Source: Gilliamella sp. Pra-s52 (GTDB taxonomy: Bacteria; Pseudomonadota; Gammaproteobacteria; Enterobacterales; Orbaceae). Taken from it: 64,000 nucleotides of DNA. The notes below the pieces were generated by a model that saw only the letters and a list, made by a program, of their open reading frames with translations, made no database searches and was not told where the DNA came from. The position numbers and the translations under genes are program-made. Location: the NCBI RefSeq assembly GCF_009795805.1, contig NZ_WTEY01000004.1:113033-177032 (forward strand). The letters run 5' to 3'. Shown one piece after another: positions 22,475 through 32,653 of this stretch (position 1 is its first letter; the number at the start of each line of letters is the position of its first letter).

Positions 22475-23188
22475 ATGCAAAATATTTTTAAGGCCTTACG
22501 TTCGAAAAGTTATTCAGTTCCATGTGAATTATGCAGTATCGGCTCTCTTTGTATTCCCATGTTACTCAATAATAAGTTAGATAACATATTAGATCGAAAG
22601 GTGTCTTATGCCAAAAATGAAATTATAGTTAAAGCAAATACACCATTTACAAAATTCTATATTATTCATTCTGGTGCATTAAAAACTTTCGTGACAACGC
22701 CTGACAATTATCAACAAATTAATGGTTTCTTTTTACCTGGTGATATTGTTGGTTTAGATTCAATTTCCACTAAAATATATAATAATAATATTCAATCTCT
22801 TACTAATACGCATGTTTGCGAACTTCATTATGAAGAATTAATGTCATTAGTTGATACTCAAAAAAATGTTAGAGACATGGTTCTTAATTTACTCAGTTCT
22901 GATATTTATGATTATCAAAAATTGGTATTATGTTATTCACAGAAAAAAGCTGATGAAAGACTAGCAACTTTTATATATTCGCTTTATCGACGTTATGAAC
23001 AACGAGGGCACACTTCATTAAATATAAAGCTCATGATGAGTCGGGCTGATATTGCTAACTATTTAGGTCTAACCATCGAAACAGTTAGCAGGAGTTTATC
23101 AAAACTTCAAGAACAAAATATTTTATCTGCTAAAGGAAAATGTATATTTATTAAAAACTTAAATGCTTTAATGAGTTTAGGTAATTAA
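22475..23188 (+). CDS. fnr: FNR, oxygen-sensing global regulator
   Basis: The 237-residue CRP/FNR-family regulator binds a [4Fe-4S] cluster under anaerobiosis and activates anaerobic respiration genes. N-terminal cysteines Cys17, Cys20 and Cys26 (C-x2-C-x5-C), plus the central Cys in 'NTHVCELHYEEL', match E. coli FNR Cys20/23/29/122. The cyclic-nucleotide-like barrel is about 30-145, the dimer helix 'KKADERLATFIYSLYRR' follows, and the C-terminal HTH 'MSRADIANYLGLTIETVSRSL' carries the E--SR recognition residues. The ATG has a poor ribosome site. Strongly relevant to the fumarate-reductase cluster at 34-40 kb. Confidence 0.95.
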   Translation: MQNIFKALRSKSYSVPCELCSIGSLCIPMLLNNKLDNILDRKVSYAKNEIIVKANTPFTKFYIIHSGALKTFVTTPDNYQQINGFFLPGDIVGLDSISTKIYNNNIQSLTNTHVCELHYEELMSLVDTQKNVRDMVLNLLSSDIYDYQKLVLCYSQKKADERLATFIYSLYRRYEQRGHTSLNIKLMMSRADIANYLGLTIETVSRSLSKLQEQNILSAKGKCIFIKNLNALMSLGN

Positions 23189-23238
23189 ATTTAGTTATGC
23201 TAAAATAATCACAATAATTTATTGTAGGGTCTTAATAT

Positions 23239-24279
23239 ATGACAAGCTTAAAGAAAACATTTATTGCAGGAACTATGGCTTTAGTCCCCCTTTTTTCGTT
23301 TGCAGCTCAACAACTAACAGAACAACAAGCTAAAGATTTACAATCATTTAAAAGCATAACTATTCGTGGTGCATTTTATACTGATAGTGATTATGTTCTG
23401 GCTATGTCAAAAGCCGCTGATAAAGAAGGTGCATCTTCTTTTTTTATAACTACAACTAATATTAGTCCTTCTAATGATACTTTGCGCATTGTTTACGCTA
23501 AATTATATAAAGCTGATGCCCCAAAAGCAGAGGAACAAACTGAAAACTTGCGCAAATTTGAAGGTGTATATGAATATCCAAAGTCTAAAGCAATCCGTTT
23601 AGAACCTTTTAATATTGTTCGTATTCGTGGATATTTCCCTAGTGAATATGATATAAACCGAGCTGTTGCTAAAGAAGCATCATTAAAAGGAGCCTATGCC
23701 TATTATATCGATTCACGTTCTGAATTAGGTAGTAATATACAAGTTGGAGCTTATTTATTTAAGAAAGATGCACCTGAACGTAAACTTCAACCAGAAGATG
23801 CAATTCCATATGATTCAGAAGCTGGGCAACAAGCTCTTGCTCAAGGTGGTGATGCAGCAATGCAAGTTGAAAAACCAGGCTATTATTCCCCTTCTGCTTT
23901 TAATGAAAAGTTTTATGCAGATAAATTTAATAATAAAGTCAAAGTTATCGATGAACCTAATAATAAAACCACATCAACTGTAACGACAAATGCATCTTCA
24001 TCTGAAACAACTTCTGTTGTAGAACCTCAACGCGTTACTCGTTACACTGTCACACTGCCTGATGGACGAAAAATCCAAGAATTAAATGATGCAACCGCTG
24101 CTAAAATGGTTGCATTTGATACAATAAAATTTAAAGGATACTATGTTACTGATCAAGAAATCTCTTATCAGGCAGGTAAACGAGCTATCGATGGTGGTGC
24201 TAAATATTATCACATAGCTCGAATTGCCCATGATTCAAATGGTCCGAATATAACTGTTTTTGTTGATCTTTATCGATAA
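23239..24279 (+). CDS. ydgH: Periplasmic protein with three DUF1471 (BhsA/McbA-like) domains
   Basis: The 346-residue secreted protein has a signal peptide (1-22, MTSLKKTFIAGTMALVPLFS then FAA). Three DUF1471 repeats follow at about 30-95, 118-175 and 290-346, each with the '(I/R)GYFxSxxDxxxA...AKxxGAxYYxI' pattern, as in E. coli YdgH. A Thr/Ser-rich linker (about 240-265) precedes the last repeat and lengthens the protein compared with YdgH (314). The function of YdgH is poorly known; related proteins affect stress and biofilm. A terminator follows directly. Confidence 0.85.
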   Translation: MTSLKKTFIAGTMALVPLFSFAAQQLTEQQAKDLQSFKSITIRGAFYTDSDYVLAMSKAADKEGASSFFITTTNISPSNDTLRIVYAKLYKADAPKAEEQTENLRKFEGVYEYPKSKAIRLEPFNIVRIRGYFPSEYDINRAVAKEASLKGAYAYYIDSRSELGSNIQVGAYLFKKDAPERKLQPEDAIPYDSEAGQQALAQGGDAAMQVEKPGYYSPSAFNEKFYADKFNNKVKVIDEPNNKTTSTVTTNASSSETTSVVEPQRVTRYTVTLPDGRKIQELNDATAAKMVAFDTIKFKGYYVTDQEISYQAGKRAIDGGAKYYHIARIAHDSNGPNITVFVDLYR

Positions 24280-24293
24280 CTTGCATAGATAAT

Positions 24294-24317
24294 GGGCGTT
24301 ACGCGCCCTATTTTTTA
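24294..24317 (+). terminator. Intrinsic terminator after ydgH
   Basis: GGGCG (24294-24298) pairs with CGCCC (24304-24308), followed by TATTTTTTAG. It lies between the convergent ydgH and hrpA genes and may serve the rightward side. Confidence 0.75.
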
Positions 24318-24341
24318 GTCAATAAAGTGTTCTTTATTCGA

Positions 24342-27300
24342 TCATTGTAATTCAGATTTTACTGTATCGATTTGTTGCTTAATACGTTTTGCTGAAATAG
24401 GATATGGTGTACCAAGCTGTTGAGCAAATAAATTAACCCTTAGTTCTTCAATCATCCAACGAATATGGGTTACTTTTTCTTGTGATTTTAAATATTCTGG
24501 CAAGTTATTTACCCATTTTGCATATTGATTTTCAGTATCTTCGATAATCGTCATCGACTGCCTGTCTTTAGTCAAATTTACCATTAACTTTTCAATTCTT
24601 TTTTCAATTGCAGTTAAATAACGAAAAATATCAGGTAGTCTATTGTAACCTGACTGTACAACAAATCCTTTATAAACAAGATGATCGAGTTGTTTTTTTA
24701 TGTCAGATAACGCGAAAGCTAATGATAAATCAATTCGTCCTTTTAACTTTTTATTAATGTTATAATGTAAAGTCAAAATAGCTTCCACTTGTTTTGCAAT
24801 ATCAACTACAATTTCATTAATATGGCCTTTGATATAATCCAATAATGTCTGATAGGCATCTTCACTTTGAATAAATTGACCATTTTTTTCAATTAAATAA
24901 TCAATACCACAAGCAATGCAGTCATCAATCAAACTTAGTACCGTCCCAAAACTATTAAAATACAAACCTAATTTAGATTTATTTGGTAGTTTTTCGTATA
25001 AGTATTTGATTGGTGATGGTATATTGAGCATAAATAAACGTCTTAAACCTAATTTAGTTAATCTTTTTTGTTCATCTTGATTATCCACTAATTTTATGCT
25101 CACAGAATGTTGATTATCAATGATTGCTGGATAAGCTTTTATCGTATAATTATTGTTAGCTTCTTCATAGACACTAGGCAAATGACCAAAATTCCAGTTA
25201 ACTAAATTATTTCGCTCAATTTGAGATGCTTTTTTGGTTGTTAAAGATGATAACGCTTGCTGAACTTCATTTTTAAGTTGTTCTTTTAGTAAAGTTAGGT
25301 CCTTATTAGCAGCAATTTCTTTATTATTTTGGTCAACAATACTAAAAGTTATTTTTAAATAATTAGGAATTTGCTCAAGCTGCCAATCCTCATTTGTAAT
25401 TTTCACACCGGTTATTTTGTAAAATTCAGTTTCTAAACTTTCAAGCAAAGGAATGTCTGTTGAAACAGCTCTACTCAAAAATGCATCAGCATAGTTTGGT
25501 GCAGGAACAAAATTTCGTCGCAATGCTTTTGGTAATGATTTTATTAATGATATAACTAAATCTTTTCTAAAACCAGGTACTTGCCAATCAAATCCCTTAT
25601 TCTTAATTTGATTTAGTAAATCAAGTGGTATTTTTGTTGTGACGCCGTCACGTTTGTGTCCAATATCAAATTGATAACTCAATGCTAATTTAAAATTATC
25701 TTGATACCAAAAATCAGGAAAATCATTTAAATTAACTAGTTCAGCAGATTGTTTGATCAACATTTCTTTTTCGACATTAAGAAAGTTAGGAGCCAATTTT
25801 TGCTTTTGCTTCCACCATGAGTCAAAATGTTTTGATGAAATGACAGACTTATCAATTCGTTTATCATAAAAATCAAAAAGTTCATTATCATCAATTAAAA
25901 TATTTTGCCGACGAGACTTATGTTCAAGATCTTCAACCTCATTGATCAATTTTTGATTTTGCTTATAAAATCTATGATTTGTTAACCAATCACCTTCAAC
26001 TAACGCATGCCTAATAAATAAGCTGCGACTTAAGATAGGATCGATTTTACTATAATTGACTATTCTACTTGCGACGATGGGTAAACCAAATAAAGTTACT
26101 TTTTCGTTCGCTATTGTGGTGCCCTTCCTTTTTGACCATCTAGGTTCACTGTAGCTATACTTAACTAGATGCTTTGCTATCGGTTCAATCCACTCTGCAT
26201 CTATCTTAGCGACAGTTCGCCCCCATAATCGACTTGTTTCAACTAATTCACTGGCAATACACCACTTAGGTTGATTTTTGAAAAGTGCTGAATTAGGAAA
26301 AATTGCAAATTTAATATTACGAGCACCAATATACTCGTGTTTTTCAAGATCTTTCATGCCAATATGAGATAGTAGCCCACTCAATAAAGCTACATGAAGT
26401 GAACGATAATCAGCTAATTGACTGTTGATGGGAAAAGCCAATTGTTTTATCGTTTGTCTGATTTGTGTATAGACATCTTGCCATTCTCTAATACGAAGAT
26501 AGTTTAGAAAATCTTTTTTACATAATCGTCTAAATTGGTTTCCTGATAATATATTTTGCTGTTCTTTAATATAATTCCATAAATTAATTAAAGAAATAAA
26601 ATCTGATTCATTATCAATAAAGCGACGATGTTTTTCATCTGAAGCTTGTTGTTTATCAAAAGGCCTTTCTCTTGGATCTTGAATTGATAAAGCAGCAGTA
26701 ATTATCATGATTTCTTTGGTGCAACCTAATTTTCTTGCTTCAACAAGCATTCTGGCCAATCTTGGATCAATTGGTAATTGTGCTAAAATTTTTCCTATTT
26801 CAGTTAAATGATATCGATGATGTTTTGTAAATATTGCACCAAGTTCTTCTAATAATCGGATACCATCTCGAATATATTTTGCGTCAGGTGATTCAACAAA
26901 AGGAAAGGCTGCAATATCACCTAAACCTAAAGAAGTCATTTGTAATATCACTGATGCTAAATTGGTTCGCAAAATTTCAGGTTCAGTAAATTCAGGACGA
27001 GACAAGAAATCTTGTTCATCATATAAACGTATACAAATACCATCAGAAGTTCGTCCACAACGCCCTTTTCGTTGGTTAGCTGATGCTTGAGATATGGGTT
27101 CAATGGGCAAACGCTGAACTTTAGTACGATAACTATAGCGACTGATTCTAGCTAAACCAGGATCAATAACATATTTGATTCCAGGTACAGTTAAAGATGT
27201 TTCAGCTACATTAGTTGCAAGAACTATTCGCCTTTTAGTATGTGATTGAAAAATTCGATTTTGTTCAGATGCTGATAATCGTGCATATAAAGGTAAAATA

Positions 27301-28220
27301 TCTGTATGACGAAGATCTAATTTATTTAATGTATCAGCAAGATCTCGAATTTCTCTTTCACCTGTTAAAAAAATCAGTATATCACCAGAGCTTTCAGCTG
27401 ATAGCTCATCAATTGCATCAATAATAGGTTGAAAATCACTATTTTTATCGTCTGAATTATCACTGTTATCCAATATCGGTGGGCGATATCTAACTTCAAC
27501 GGGATAGGTTCGTCCCGATACTTCAATAATTGGCGCCTGATTGAAATGCTTTGAAAACCGTTCTACATCAATCGTTGCTGACGTTATTATAACTTTTAAA
27601 TCAGGACGCTTAGGTAATAATTGTTTAAGGTAACCTAGAATAAAATCAATATTTAAACTACGTTCATGAGCTTCGTCAATAATAATAGTATCGTATTGTA
27701 ATAAAAGTTTATCTTTTTGAATTTCTGCAAGTAATATACCATCAGTCATTAATTTAATCAGTGTTGTATCACTAACATGATCTGAAAATCTAACTTTGAA
27801 ACCTACTAACTGCCCTATTTCTGTTTTTAACTCTTCAGCTATACGATTGGCTACTGAGCGTGCAGCGAGTCGCCTTGGTTGGGTATGGCCAATATAACCT
27901 TTAACGCCCAAACCTAATTCTAAACAGATTTTTGGTATTTGTGTTGTTTTCCCTGAACCTGTTTCACCCGCAATTATGACAACTTGATGCTCTCTAATTG
28001 CATCATAAATCGACTGTTTTTTTTCAACAACAGGTAAATTATCTGGGAAATTAATTTTCTTTGGTAACGATGCTATTCTAGCCTGGTAATGTAAATTAGC
28101 ATTTTGTATAGCAGAATCTATATCAGCTATAGTTTGACTTTTCTTAGCTAACTTTATTATTTTATGTTTATCTAAGAAAGTCATTGAATCAAGGTTTTTT
28201 AATTGGTTTTGAGATAACAT
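24342..28220 (-). CDS. hrpA: ATP-dependent RNA helicase HrpA (DEAH)
   Basis: A 1,292-residue DEAH-box helicase that rescues stalled, collided ribosomes and processes mRNA. Motif I GETGSGKTTQ (85-94), Ia 'TQPRRLAARS', II DEAH (182-185), III SAT (near 214), motif V 'LATNVAETSLTVPG', VI 'QRKGRCGR', followed by the HA2/OB region and the long C-terminal DUF3418 domain typical of bacterial HrpA. Length matches E. coli HrpA (1,300). It is monocistronic and diverges from hslJ across 81 bp. Confidence 0.95.
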   Translation of the reverse strand: MLSQNQLKNLDSMTFLDKHKIIKLAKKSQTIADIDSAIQNANLHYQARIASLPKKINFPDNLPVVEKKQSIYDAIREHQVVIIAGETGSGKTTQIPKICLELGLGVKGYIGHTQPRRLAARSVANRIAEELKTEIGQLVGFKVRFSDHVSDTTLIKLMTDGILLAEIQKDKLLLQYDTIIIDEAHERSLNIDFILGYLKQLLPKRPDLKVIITSATIDVERFSKHFNQAPIIEVSGRTYPVEVRYRPPILDNSDNSDDKNSDFQPIIDAIDELSAESSGDILIFLTGEREIRDLADTLNKLDLRHTDILPLYARLSASEQNRIFQSHTKRRIVLATNVAETSLTVPGIKYVIDPGLARISRYSYRTKVQRLPIEPISQASANQRKGRCGRTSDGICIRLYDEQDFLSRPEFTEPEILRTNLASVILQMTSLGLGDIAAFPFVESPDAKYIRDGIRLLEELGAIFTKHHRYHLTEIGKILAQLPIDPRLARMLVEARKLGCTKEIMIITAALSIQDPRERPFDKQQASDEKHRRFIDNESDFISLINLWNYIKEQQNILSGNQFRRLCKKDFLNYLRIREWQDVYTQIRQTIKQLAFPINSQLADYRSLHVALLSGLLSHIGMKDLEKHEYIGARNIKFAIFPNSALFKNQPKWCIASELVETSRLWGRTVAKIDAEWIEPIAKHLVKYSYSEPRWSKRKGTTIANEKVTLFGLPIVASRIVNYSKIDPILSRSLFIRHALVEGDWLTNHRFYKQNQKLINEVEDLEHKSRRQNILIDDNELFDFYDKRIDKSVISSKHFDSWWKQKQKLAPNFLNVEKEMLIKQSAELVNLNDFPDFWYQDNFKLALSYQFDIGHKRDGVTTKIPLDLLNQIKNKGFDWQVPGFRKDLVISLIKSLPKALRRNFVPAPNYADAFLSRAVSTDIPLLESLETEFYKITGVKITNEDWQLEQIPNYLKITFSIVDQNNKEIAANKDLTLLKEQLKNEVQQALSSLTTKKASQIERNNLVNWNFGHLPSVYEEANNNYTIKAYPAIIDNQHSVSIKLVDNQDEQKRLTKLGLRRLFMLNIPSPIKYLYEKLPNKSKLGLYFNSFGTVLSLIDDCIACGIDYLIEKNGQFIQSEDAYQTLLDYIKGHINEIVVDIAKQVEAILTLHYNINKKLKGRIDLSLAFALSDIKKQLDHLVYKGFVVQSGYNRLPDIFRYLTAIEKRIEKLMVNLTKDRQSMTIIEDTENQYAKWVNNLPEYLKSQEKVTHIRWMIEELRVNLFAQQLGTPYPISAKRIKQQIDTVKSELQ

Positions 28221-28301
28221 AAAAACTCAGATAATTTTAATTGACATCATATTTGAATTAGAATTAATTATAGCAAATCTAACCTATTATTAGGAGTTTA
28301 A

Positions 28302-28721
28302 ATGAAAAAAACATTATTACTAATTTCACTATTTACATTGTCTTTAGTTATGTCTGGATGTAACAAATCAAATAAAATACAAGATACTGATCTTATGCAT
28401 CACCGTTTTGTGCTAATTAAATCAAATGGCCAACCAGTTTCTTTAGATGAACAAGCTGAACTTATATTTGGTGAAAAGATGACTATCACAGGGAAAATGT
28501 GCAACCAGTTTTCAGGTCAGGTTACTTTAAATAAAGATAGCATTAATGGTTCTGGGCTTGCGATGACGAAAATGCTTTGTAGTGATGAACAATTAAACCG
28601 ATTAGATTATATTATTACGCAATTAATTACTAATGGAGCTAAAATTAATTTAAACAACAACCAGCTAACTTTAAAAAACAACGAAAACGAATTAATTTAT
28701 CAACTTAACGACCTAATGTAA
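28302..28721 (+). CDS. hslJ: HslJ, META-domain heat-shock lipoprotein
   Basis: 139 residues with a lipoprotein signal (lipobox LVMSGC, Cys at about 20) and a META domain ('HRFVLIKSNGQPVSLDEQAE' then 'MTITGKMCNQFSGQVTLNKD', 'TKMLCSDEQLNRLDYII'). HslJ is an outer-membrane heat-inducible protein linked to novobiocin resistance in E. coli. The pair Cys-Asn-Gln-Phe/Met-Leu-Cys is family-typical and may form a disulfide. Ribosome site TAGGAG precedes the ATG. It is divergent from hrpA. Confidence 0.85.
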   Translation: MKKTLLLISLFTLSLVMSGCNKSNKIQDTDLMHHRFVLIKSNGQPVSLDEQAELIFGEKMTITGKMCNQFSGQVTLNKDSINGSGLAMTKMLCSDEQLNRLDYIITQLITNGAKINLNNNQLTLKNNENELIYQLNDLM

Positions 28722-28842
28722 TTTAAAATATTTAGTTTTTTGTGACATTGGGCATAAATCGTTTTATTAAGTTGTCATAATTTAATTGTTTTTTAAGCAA
28801 TAAAATTAAGATAAAAAACTTTATTTAAAATACTGTTAAGAA

Positions 28843-28990
28843 TATAATAAGGACAATTTTTAAGGAATTTAGCTTATTGATGAAATTATCATATTCTTCG
28901 AGTACGTTATGCATTTTTGTAGCTGTTTTTAGCTACAAAGAATACTTTTACTAATAACACCAATGCTTTGTCATTGGTTTTTTTTTGCGA
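28843..28990 (+). ncRNA. Candidate leader RNA or sRNA upstream of pykF
   Basis: TATAAT at 28843-28848 is followed by a hairpin TTGTAGCT-GTTTTT-AGCTACAA (28915-28939) and an intrinsic terminator ACCAATG-CTTTGT-CATTGGTTTTTTTTT (28959-28987). A 24-codon frame (ATG 28879, ending CIFVAVFSYKEYFY) covers the first hairpin but has a poor ribosome site. Either a terminated small RNA or an attenuated leader for pykF would explain this. The rest of the 344-bp hslJ-pykF spacer shows nothing else. Confidence 0.5.
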
Positions 28991-29065
28991 AGTACGGGTG
29001 TATCGGATTTTTGAATTGATTAAAACTTTAACATTAACATTAAATATTACTAAGTAGATATTATT

Positions 29066-30478
29066 ATGAAAAAGACAAAAATTGTTTGTACTATTGGGCC
29101 AAAATCTGAATCAAAAGAAATGTTAGCAAAATTATTAAACGCAGGCATGAATGTTATGCGTTTAAATTTTTCTCATGGTGATTATGAAGAGCATGGCAAT
29201 CGTATTAAAAACTTACGTGAAGTGATGCAAGAAACAGGTTTAAAAGCTGCTATTATGCTAGATACTAAAGGACCTGAAATTCGTACCATAAAGTTAGAAG
29301 GTGGTAATGATGTATCACTTGTAGCAGGTCAAACATTTACCTTTACCACAGATAAAACTGTTGTTGGAAATGCCGAACGAGTAGCGGTTACTTATGATGG
29401 TTTTGCTCATGATCTTAAACCAGGCAATCGTGTACTTGTCGATGATGGTTTAATTGCAATGGACGTTAAAGAAGTCAAAGGTAACGAAGTTATCTGTACA
29501 GTTTTAAATAATGGTGATCTTGGTGAAAACAAAGGTATCAATCTACCTGGTGTTTCAATTAAGTTACCTGCACTTGCAGAAAAAGACAAAAACGACCTTA
29601 TTTTTGGTTGTGAACAAGGTGTTGATTTTATTGCAGCATCATTTATTCGTAAACGTTCTGATGTTGAAGATATCCGTGCTCATTTAAAAGCACATGGTGG
29701 AGAAGACATTAAAATTATATCTAAAATCGAAAATCAAGAAGGTTTAGATAATTTTGATGAAATTCTTGAAGCTTCTGACGGTATTATGGTTGCTCGTGGC
29801 GATTTAGGTGTTGAAATTGCGGTCGAAGAAGTTATTTTTGCTCAAAAAATGATGATCAAAAAATGTAATAAAGCTTCAAAACCAGTTATTACCGCAACAC
29901 AAATGCTTGATTCAATGATTAAAAATCCACGCCCTACTCGTGCTGAAGCCGGCGATGTGGCTAATGCTATTATTGACGGAACCGATGCTGTAATGCTTTC
30001 TGGTGAAAGTGCTAAAGGTAAATATCCACTTGAAACAGTCAATGTCATGGCAACTATCTGTAAACGCACAGACAAAACAATTCCTGCTTCATTAGAATTA
30101 ACAACAAAAGATGAAAAATTAAGTATAACCTCAGCTGTTTGTTGTGGTGCGGTGGAAATTGCTGAACGCTTAAATGCACCGTTAATTGTGGTTGCAACTC
30201 GCAGTGGTAAATCTGCTCGTGAAGTTCGTCATTACTTCCCAAGAGCGCGTATTTTAGCGCTTTCATCAAGTCAAAAAACGGTTAATCAATTAGCTGTTAC
30301 TAAAGGTGTAGAACCAATTTTAATTGATTCAATTAACTCAACTGACGATTTTTACCGTTTAGGTAAAGAGATGGCTGTAAAAGTATGTGGTTTACAGCAA
30401 GGTGAAATTATTGTGATGGTATCTGGTGCATTAGTACCAAGTGGAACAACTAACACAACATCGGTTCATCGTATTTAA
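29066..30478 (+). CDS. pykF: Pyruvate kinase I
   Basis: The 470-residue enzyme converts phosphoenolpyruvate and ADP to pyruvate and ATP, the last glycolytic step. N-terminal [19 protein letters not shown], '[13 protein letters not shown]', '[11 protein letters not shown]', the catalytic '[13 protein letters not shown]' with lysine, '[13 protein letters not shown]' and the C-terminal effector domain ending '[14 protein letters not shown]' match E. coli PykF exactly in length (470), the fructose-1,6-bisphosphate-activated type. A strong terminator follows. Confidence 0.97.
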   Translation: MKKTKIVCTIGPKSESKEMLAKLLNAGMNVMRLNFSHGDYEEHGNRIKNLREVMQETGLKAAIMLDTKGPEIRTIKLEGGNDVSLVAGQTFTFTTDKTVVGNAERVAVTYDGFAHDLKPGNRVLVDDGLIAMDVKEVKGNEVICTVLNNGDLGENKGINLPGVSIKLPALAEKDKNDLIFGCEQGVDFIAASFIRKRSDVEDIRAHLKAHGGEDIKIISKIENQEGLDNFDEILEASDGIMVARGDLGVEIAVEEVIFAQKMMIKKCNKASKPVITATQMLDSMIKNPRPTRAEAGDVANAIIDGTDAVMLSGESAKGKYPLETVNVMATICKRTDKTIPASLELTTKDEKLSITSAVCCGAVEIAERLNAPLIVVATRSGKSAREVRHYFPRARILALSSSQKTVNQLAVTKGVEPILIDSINSTDDFYRLGKEMAVKVCGLQQGEIIVMVSGALVPSGTTNTTSVHRI

Positions 30479-30502
30479 ACGTTAAATTTTTCTATATAAA
30501 AT

Positions 30503-30532
30503 AAAAAAGCTAGCAGCCTGCTAGCTTTTTTA
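30503..30532 (+). terminator. Intrinsic terminator after pykF
   Basis: AAAAAGCTAGCAG and CTGCTAGCTTTTTT form a near-perfect hairpin (30504-30532) with T run, 25 bases past the pykF stop. Confidence 0.9.
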
Positions 30533-30584
30533 TTTACATAAGTTATTCTGTATACAATATTATTGATAGAGTTAAAACACAACC

Positions 30585-32642
30585 ATGATTGAAGAAAAAG
30601 TATATTTACCTAAAGAGCTTAGCTGGTTATCTTTCAATCAGCGAGTTTTACAAGAAGCTGCCGATAAAAGTAATCCTCTTATCGAGCGAATACATTTTTT
30701 GGGGATATACTCAAGTAACCTTGATGAATTTTATAAAGTCCAGTTTGCCAACTTAAAAAAATATGTACTTATAGAACAAGAACAAGTTCATTCTTCATCT
30801 AATGCTAAAAATTTATTACGACAAGTAAATCAAAAAGTTATCCAATTAGAACTGCAATTTGATCAGCTTTATAATGAATTATTATTAGAAATGGCTAGGA
30901 ATCAAATATTCCTGATTAATGAAAGACAACTTTCATCGTATCAAGAGAATTGGATAAAAAATTATTATAAACAAAATCTTAGACAATATATCACGCCTAT
31001 TTTGCTTGATAGTCATACCGAGCTTATTCAATTTTTAAAAGATGATCATGCCTATTTAGCTGTAGAAATTATTTGTCAGGATAACATCAGTTATGCACTT
31101 CTTGAACTACCAACCGATAATATTCCTCGTTTTGTATTATTACCGTCAGAAGTATCAACTAAAAATAAGTCTATTATTTTCCTAGATAACATATTACGCT
31201 ACTGTTTATCAGACATTTTTAAAGAGTTTTTTGATGCTAAAGAATTAAATGCTTATTCAATTAATATCAATAGAGATGCGGAATACGAATTAAATACTGA
31301 GTTAGATAGCTTACTTGAACTCATGTCTCAAGGTTTAAAACAACGCTTAACAGCACAGCCCGTACGTTTTACTTATCAAAAAGATATGCCCAAAGCTTTA
31401 TTTGAATTATTGATCAATAAATTACGATTAACCGAACAAGATGCAATGCCTGGAGGGCGTTATCCTAATTTTAAAGATCTTGTCAGATTTCCTGATTTTG
31501 GACAAAAAAGTCTATTAAATAAAAAAATCCCGAGTCTAAGTTATAATCGATTTAAGCAATTTCGTAACGCATTTGATGCAATTAAAGATAGAGATGTATT
31601 GCTCTATTACCCTTACTACTCCTTTGGCCATGTTCTAGAAATTATGCGGCAAGCCTCGTTTGATCCCTCTGTTACTCATATTCGAATGAACATTTATCGA
31701 GTAGCCAAAGACTCGCGCTTTATTCATGCTGCAATTAATGCCGCTAATAATGGTAAAAAAGTTACCGTAGTAGTTGAGTTACAAGCACGATTTGACGAAG
31801 AAGCAAATATAAAATGGGCAAAACGATTAATCAGTAGTGGAATCAAAGTTATCTATTCACAACCAAAGCTCAAAATTCACGCCAAATTGTTTTTGATTGA
31901 TCGTAAAGAAAATGACGAAATTGTTCGTTATGCGCATATTGGTTCAGGTAACTTTAACGAAAAAACAGCACGAATTTATACTGATTTTTCACTGTTAACT
32001 GCAGATCCAGCTATCACTGAAGAAGTTAGAAAAGTCTTTAATTTTATCGAAAATCCATTTAAACCGGTAACTTTCAATCATCTACTTGTTTCACCACAAA
32101 ATACACGATTACGCTTTAATGAGTTTATTGAGCGAGAAATAAATAACGCTAAAGTCGGTAAAAAGTCAGGCATTTATCTAAAACTAAACGCTATTACCGA
32201 TAAAGAAATGATTGATGAGCTTTACCGTGCATCGTGTGCTGGTGTAAAAATTAGAATGGTTGTACGAGGGACTTGTGTTTTAGTGCCACAAATACCTAAT
32301 TTGAGTGAAAATATTTATGTGACTAGTATTGTGGATCAATTTCTAGAACATGCTCGTGTGTATATTTTTGAAAATGATGGGAAAAAAGATACCTATATAT
32401 CTTCCGCTGATTGGATGCCTCGTAATATAGATAATCGTATTGAAGTAGGCGTAAAAATCTTTGATCCAATAATAAAATCAACAATTCATAATATTTTTGA
32501 TATACAGTGCAATGATAACGTAAAAGCCCGTATCATTGATAAAGATGCAACAAATAATTATGTACAAAGAGGTAATAAGAAAAAAACCAGAGCTCAATAT
32601 GCTATTTATGATTATTTGAAGCAATTAGAATCATTTGAATAA
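30585..32642 (+). CDS. ppk: Polyphosphate kinase
   Basis: The 685-residue enzyme polymerises ATP gamma-phosphates into inorganic polyphosphate. Four PPK1 domains are in order: N-terminal helical ('[16 protein letters not shown]'), head domain, and two phospholipase D-like catalytic domains with His432 ([11 protein letters not shown]; phosphorylated, compare E. coli His435) and His589 ([10 protein letters not shown]; compare His592). Length matches E. coli Ppk (688). It lies 11 bp before ppx, a conserved operon that makes and degrades polyP. Confidence 0.97.
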   Translation: MIEEKVYLPKELSWLSFNQRVLQEAADKSNPLIERIHFLGIYSSNLDEFYKVQFANLKKYVLIEQEQVHSSSNAKNLLRQVNQKVIQLELQFDQLYNELLLEMARNQIFLINERQLSSYQENWIKNYYKQNLRQYITPILLDSHTELIQFLKDDHAYLAVEIICQDNISYALLELPTDNIPRFVLLPSEVSTKNKSIIFLDNILRYCLSDIFKEFFDAKELNAYSININRDAEYELNTELDSLLELMSQGLKQRLTAQPVRFTYQKDMPKALFELLINKLRLTEQDAMPGGRYPNFKDLVRFPDFGQKSLLNKKIPSLSYNRFKQFRNAFDAIKDRDVLLYYPYYSFGHVLEIMRQASFDPSVTHIRMNIYRVAKDSRFIHAAINAANNGKKVTVVVELQARFDEEANIKWAKRLISSGIKVIYSQPKLKIHAKLFLIDRKENDEIVRYAHIGSGNFNEKTARIYTDFSLLTADPAITEEVRKVFNFIENPFKPVTFNHLLVSPQNTRLRFNEFIEREINNAKVGKKSGIYLKLNAITDKEMIDELYRASCAGVKIRMVVRGTCVLVPQIPNLSENIYVTSIVDQFLEHARVYIFENDGKKDTYISSADWMPRNIDNRIEVGVKIFDPIIKSTIHNIFDIQCNDNVKARIIDKDATNNYVQRGNKKKTRAQYAIYDYLKQLESFE

Positions 32643-32653
32643 GGATTTTTAAA

